A program made the translations under genes and the position numbers. From positions 170,464 through 234,463 of the forward strand of contig VTPC01003537.1 of the NCBI GenBank assembly GCA_011009095.1: 64,000 nucleotides of DNA, written 5' to 3'. The DNA comes from Ignelater luminosus (Eukaryota > Arthropoda > Insecta > Coleoptera > Elateridae). Under the pieces are notes generated by a model that was not told where the DNA came from, did no database searches, and saw only the letters and a program-made list of their open reading frames with translations. Shown piece after piece: positions 63,290 through 64,000 of this stretch (position 1 is its first letter; the number at the start of each line of letters is the position of its first letter).

Positions 63290-63528
63290 CTATACTTCAG
63301 CAGTATCACCTTGAGTTTCACTATCTTGAGACTTCTGACAATCCTTACGGTAATGTGGAACACAAAGAATTTCGATTTGTTCGCTTTGGTTTAATCTGGG
63401 AAAATCCTTTGAAGTTTTGCATCGTGTTGTAAGGTTTCTTTTAGAAGTAAACCGCCGGCTTCGTCGTCCTAGGATACACGGAATTAAGCAGCAAATTTCA
63501 AATGTATTGACTATGAACTCTGACAACG
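63290..63528 (-). other. Unrecognised Cys/Arg-rich exon-like open frame
   Basis: On the minus strand an acceptor-like GGATTAG lies before 63528, followed by an open frame to a TAG at 63290. It reads FEICCLIPCILGRRSRRF, then TTRCKTSK, ILCVPHYRKDCQKS and an acidic end. Six cysteines and the basic GRRSRR, a possible prohormone cleavage site, are notable for a 78-codon frame, and it is less AT-rich than its surroundings. There is no initiating ATG or signal peptide in the exon. It could be the last exon of a secreted peptide or a chance frame; I do not recognise the family. Confidence 0.3.
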
Positions 63529-64000
63529 CTAATCCGGACTATTCAATTAATTACATCAGAGTCTTTACATGAAAGACAGTCACGTCTTAAATCAGTGGAA
63601 ACTAAAAACGATCTAAGATCTAGCCATTTTGAAATCTACATAAAGAAATTTAACGCATTCTGCTTATTTCGCAACTAAAATATACCTAAATATAATTCGG
63701 TTCGTCTGTTTCAAATTAATTTTGAAATGCGACAGTCAGGAAATTGTAGCTACCTGATTTAAATAGATATTGCGTTCGTTATTATTGCATTCAGCTCCAG
63801 TTAAGTACGGATGCAACGCTCGCATTTGCTGCTGACTCTTTATTCTTCTACCTTCGCTTTTGAATTGGCTGCTGCCAGATAAATGTTAAGCAAAATTACA
63901 AATGAATTTTTATCAAATATGCATGTAATTTGACTACTTTTATTGATATTGTAAAATACTTTCAATTAAAACTTCTATAAATAATCGCAATCGCATTAAA

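Noticed and set aside
63470..63500. Insulin-like A-chain from CCLIPC
   Set aside because: The fourth A-chain cysteine is not eight residues further on, and no B-chain-like exon was found.

Overview
This is AT-rich eukaryotic nuclear DNA. Genes are split by short GT-AG introns (about 50-70 bp) and intergenic space is crowded with decayed transposons. Intron size, transposon mix (jockey/CR1-like and RTE-like LINEs, copia, pogo, Tc1/mariner, hAT MITEs) and gene set point to an insect, plausibly a beetle; the order is inferred, not shown. I see no tRNA, rRNA or CRISPR array. One 10-N assembly gap lies at 5271-5280.

Host genes, left to right: a 12-finger C2H2 zinc-finger gene (3602-4987, +); a CFAP107/C1orf158-like ciliary protein gene (6870-5912, -); head-to-head with it a CtIP/RBBP8/Sae2-like DNA end-resection gene (7548-8984, +); a K+-dependent Na+/Ca2+ exchanger of the SLC24 type (12274-10162, -, 5' end not found); 4-hydroxyphenylpyruvate dioxygenase (23524-21564, -, complete, 12 coding exons, all three iron ligands); a partial Rab26-like GTPase gene (44435-44813, +); and 8.7 kb further on a second Rab-type N-terminal exon (53552-53761, +). 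Exon models were built by hand from splice sites and reading-frame phase.

Mobile DNA: two hAT MITEs with perfect 8-bp target duplications (120-364, 52085-52230); decayed LINEs at 12521-14390 (-), 18300-19800 (+, gag-like), 26700-28800 (-), 40960-43010 (-) and 46190-48000 (+); a broken pogo/Tigger transposase (29120-30010); copia remains at 35600-37715 (+), 37890-38115 (-) and 61400-61850 (-); and three elements with CAG-starting termini, each flanked by TATA: a foldback element with very long arms (30807-31668), a full-length dead Tc1/mariner element (38354-40051) and an internally repeated element (59557-61071).

The most unusual item is a decayed multi-frame reading region on the minus strand (59155-55582). 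It resembles a widespread but poorly characterised repeat-associated eukaryotic protein family, and its spaced acidic motifs (VFD, HEEAD, VDSD, TGCD) look like the metal-binding layout of FEN/XPG-type nucleases.

The genes do not form one pathway: tyrosine catabolism, ion exchange, DNA repair, a ciliary microtubule protein and Rab trafficking sit among repeats. The only obvious shared control is the roughly 680-bp bidirectional interval between the CFAP107-like and CtIP-like genes.
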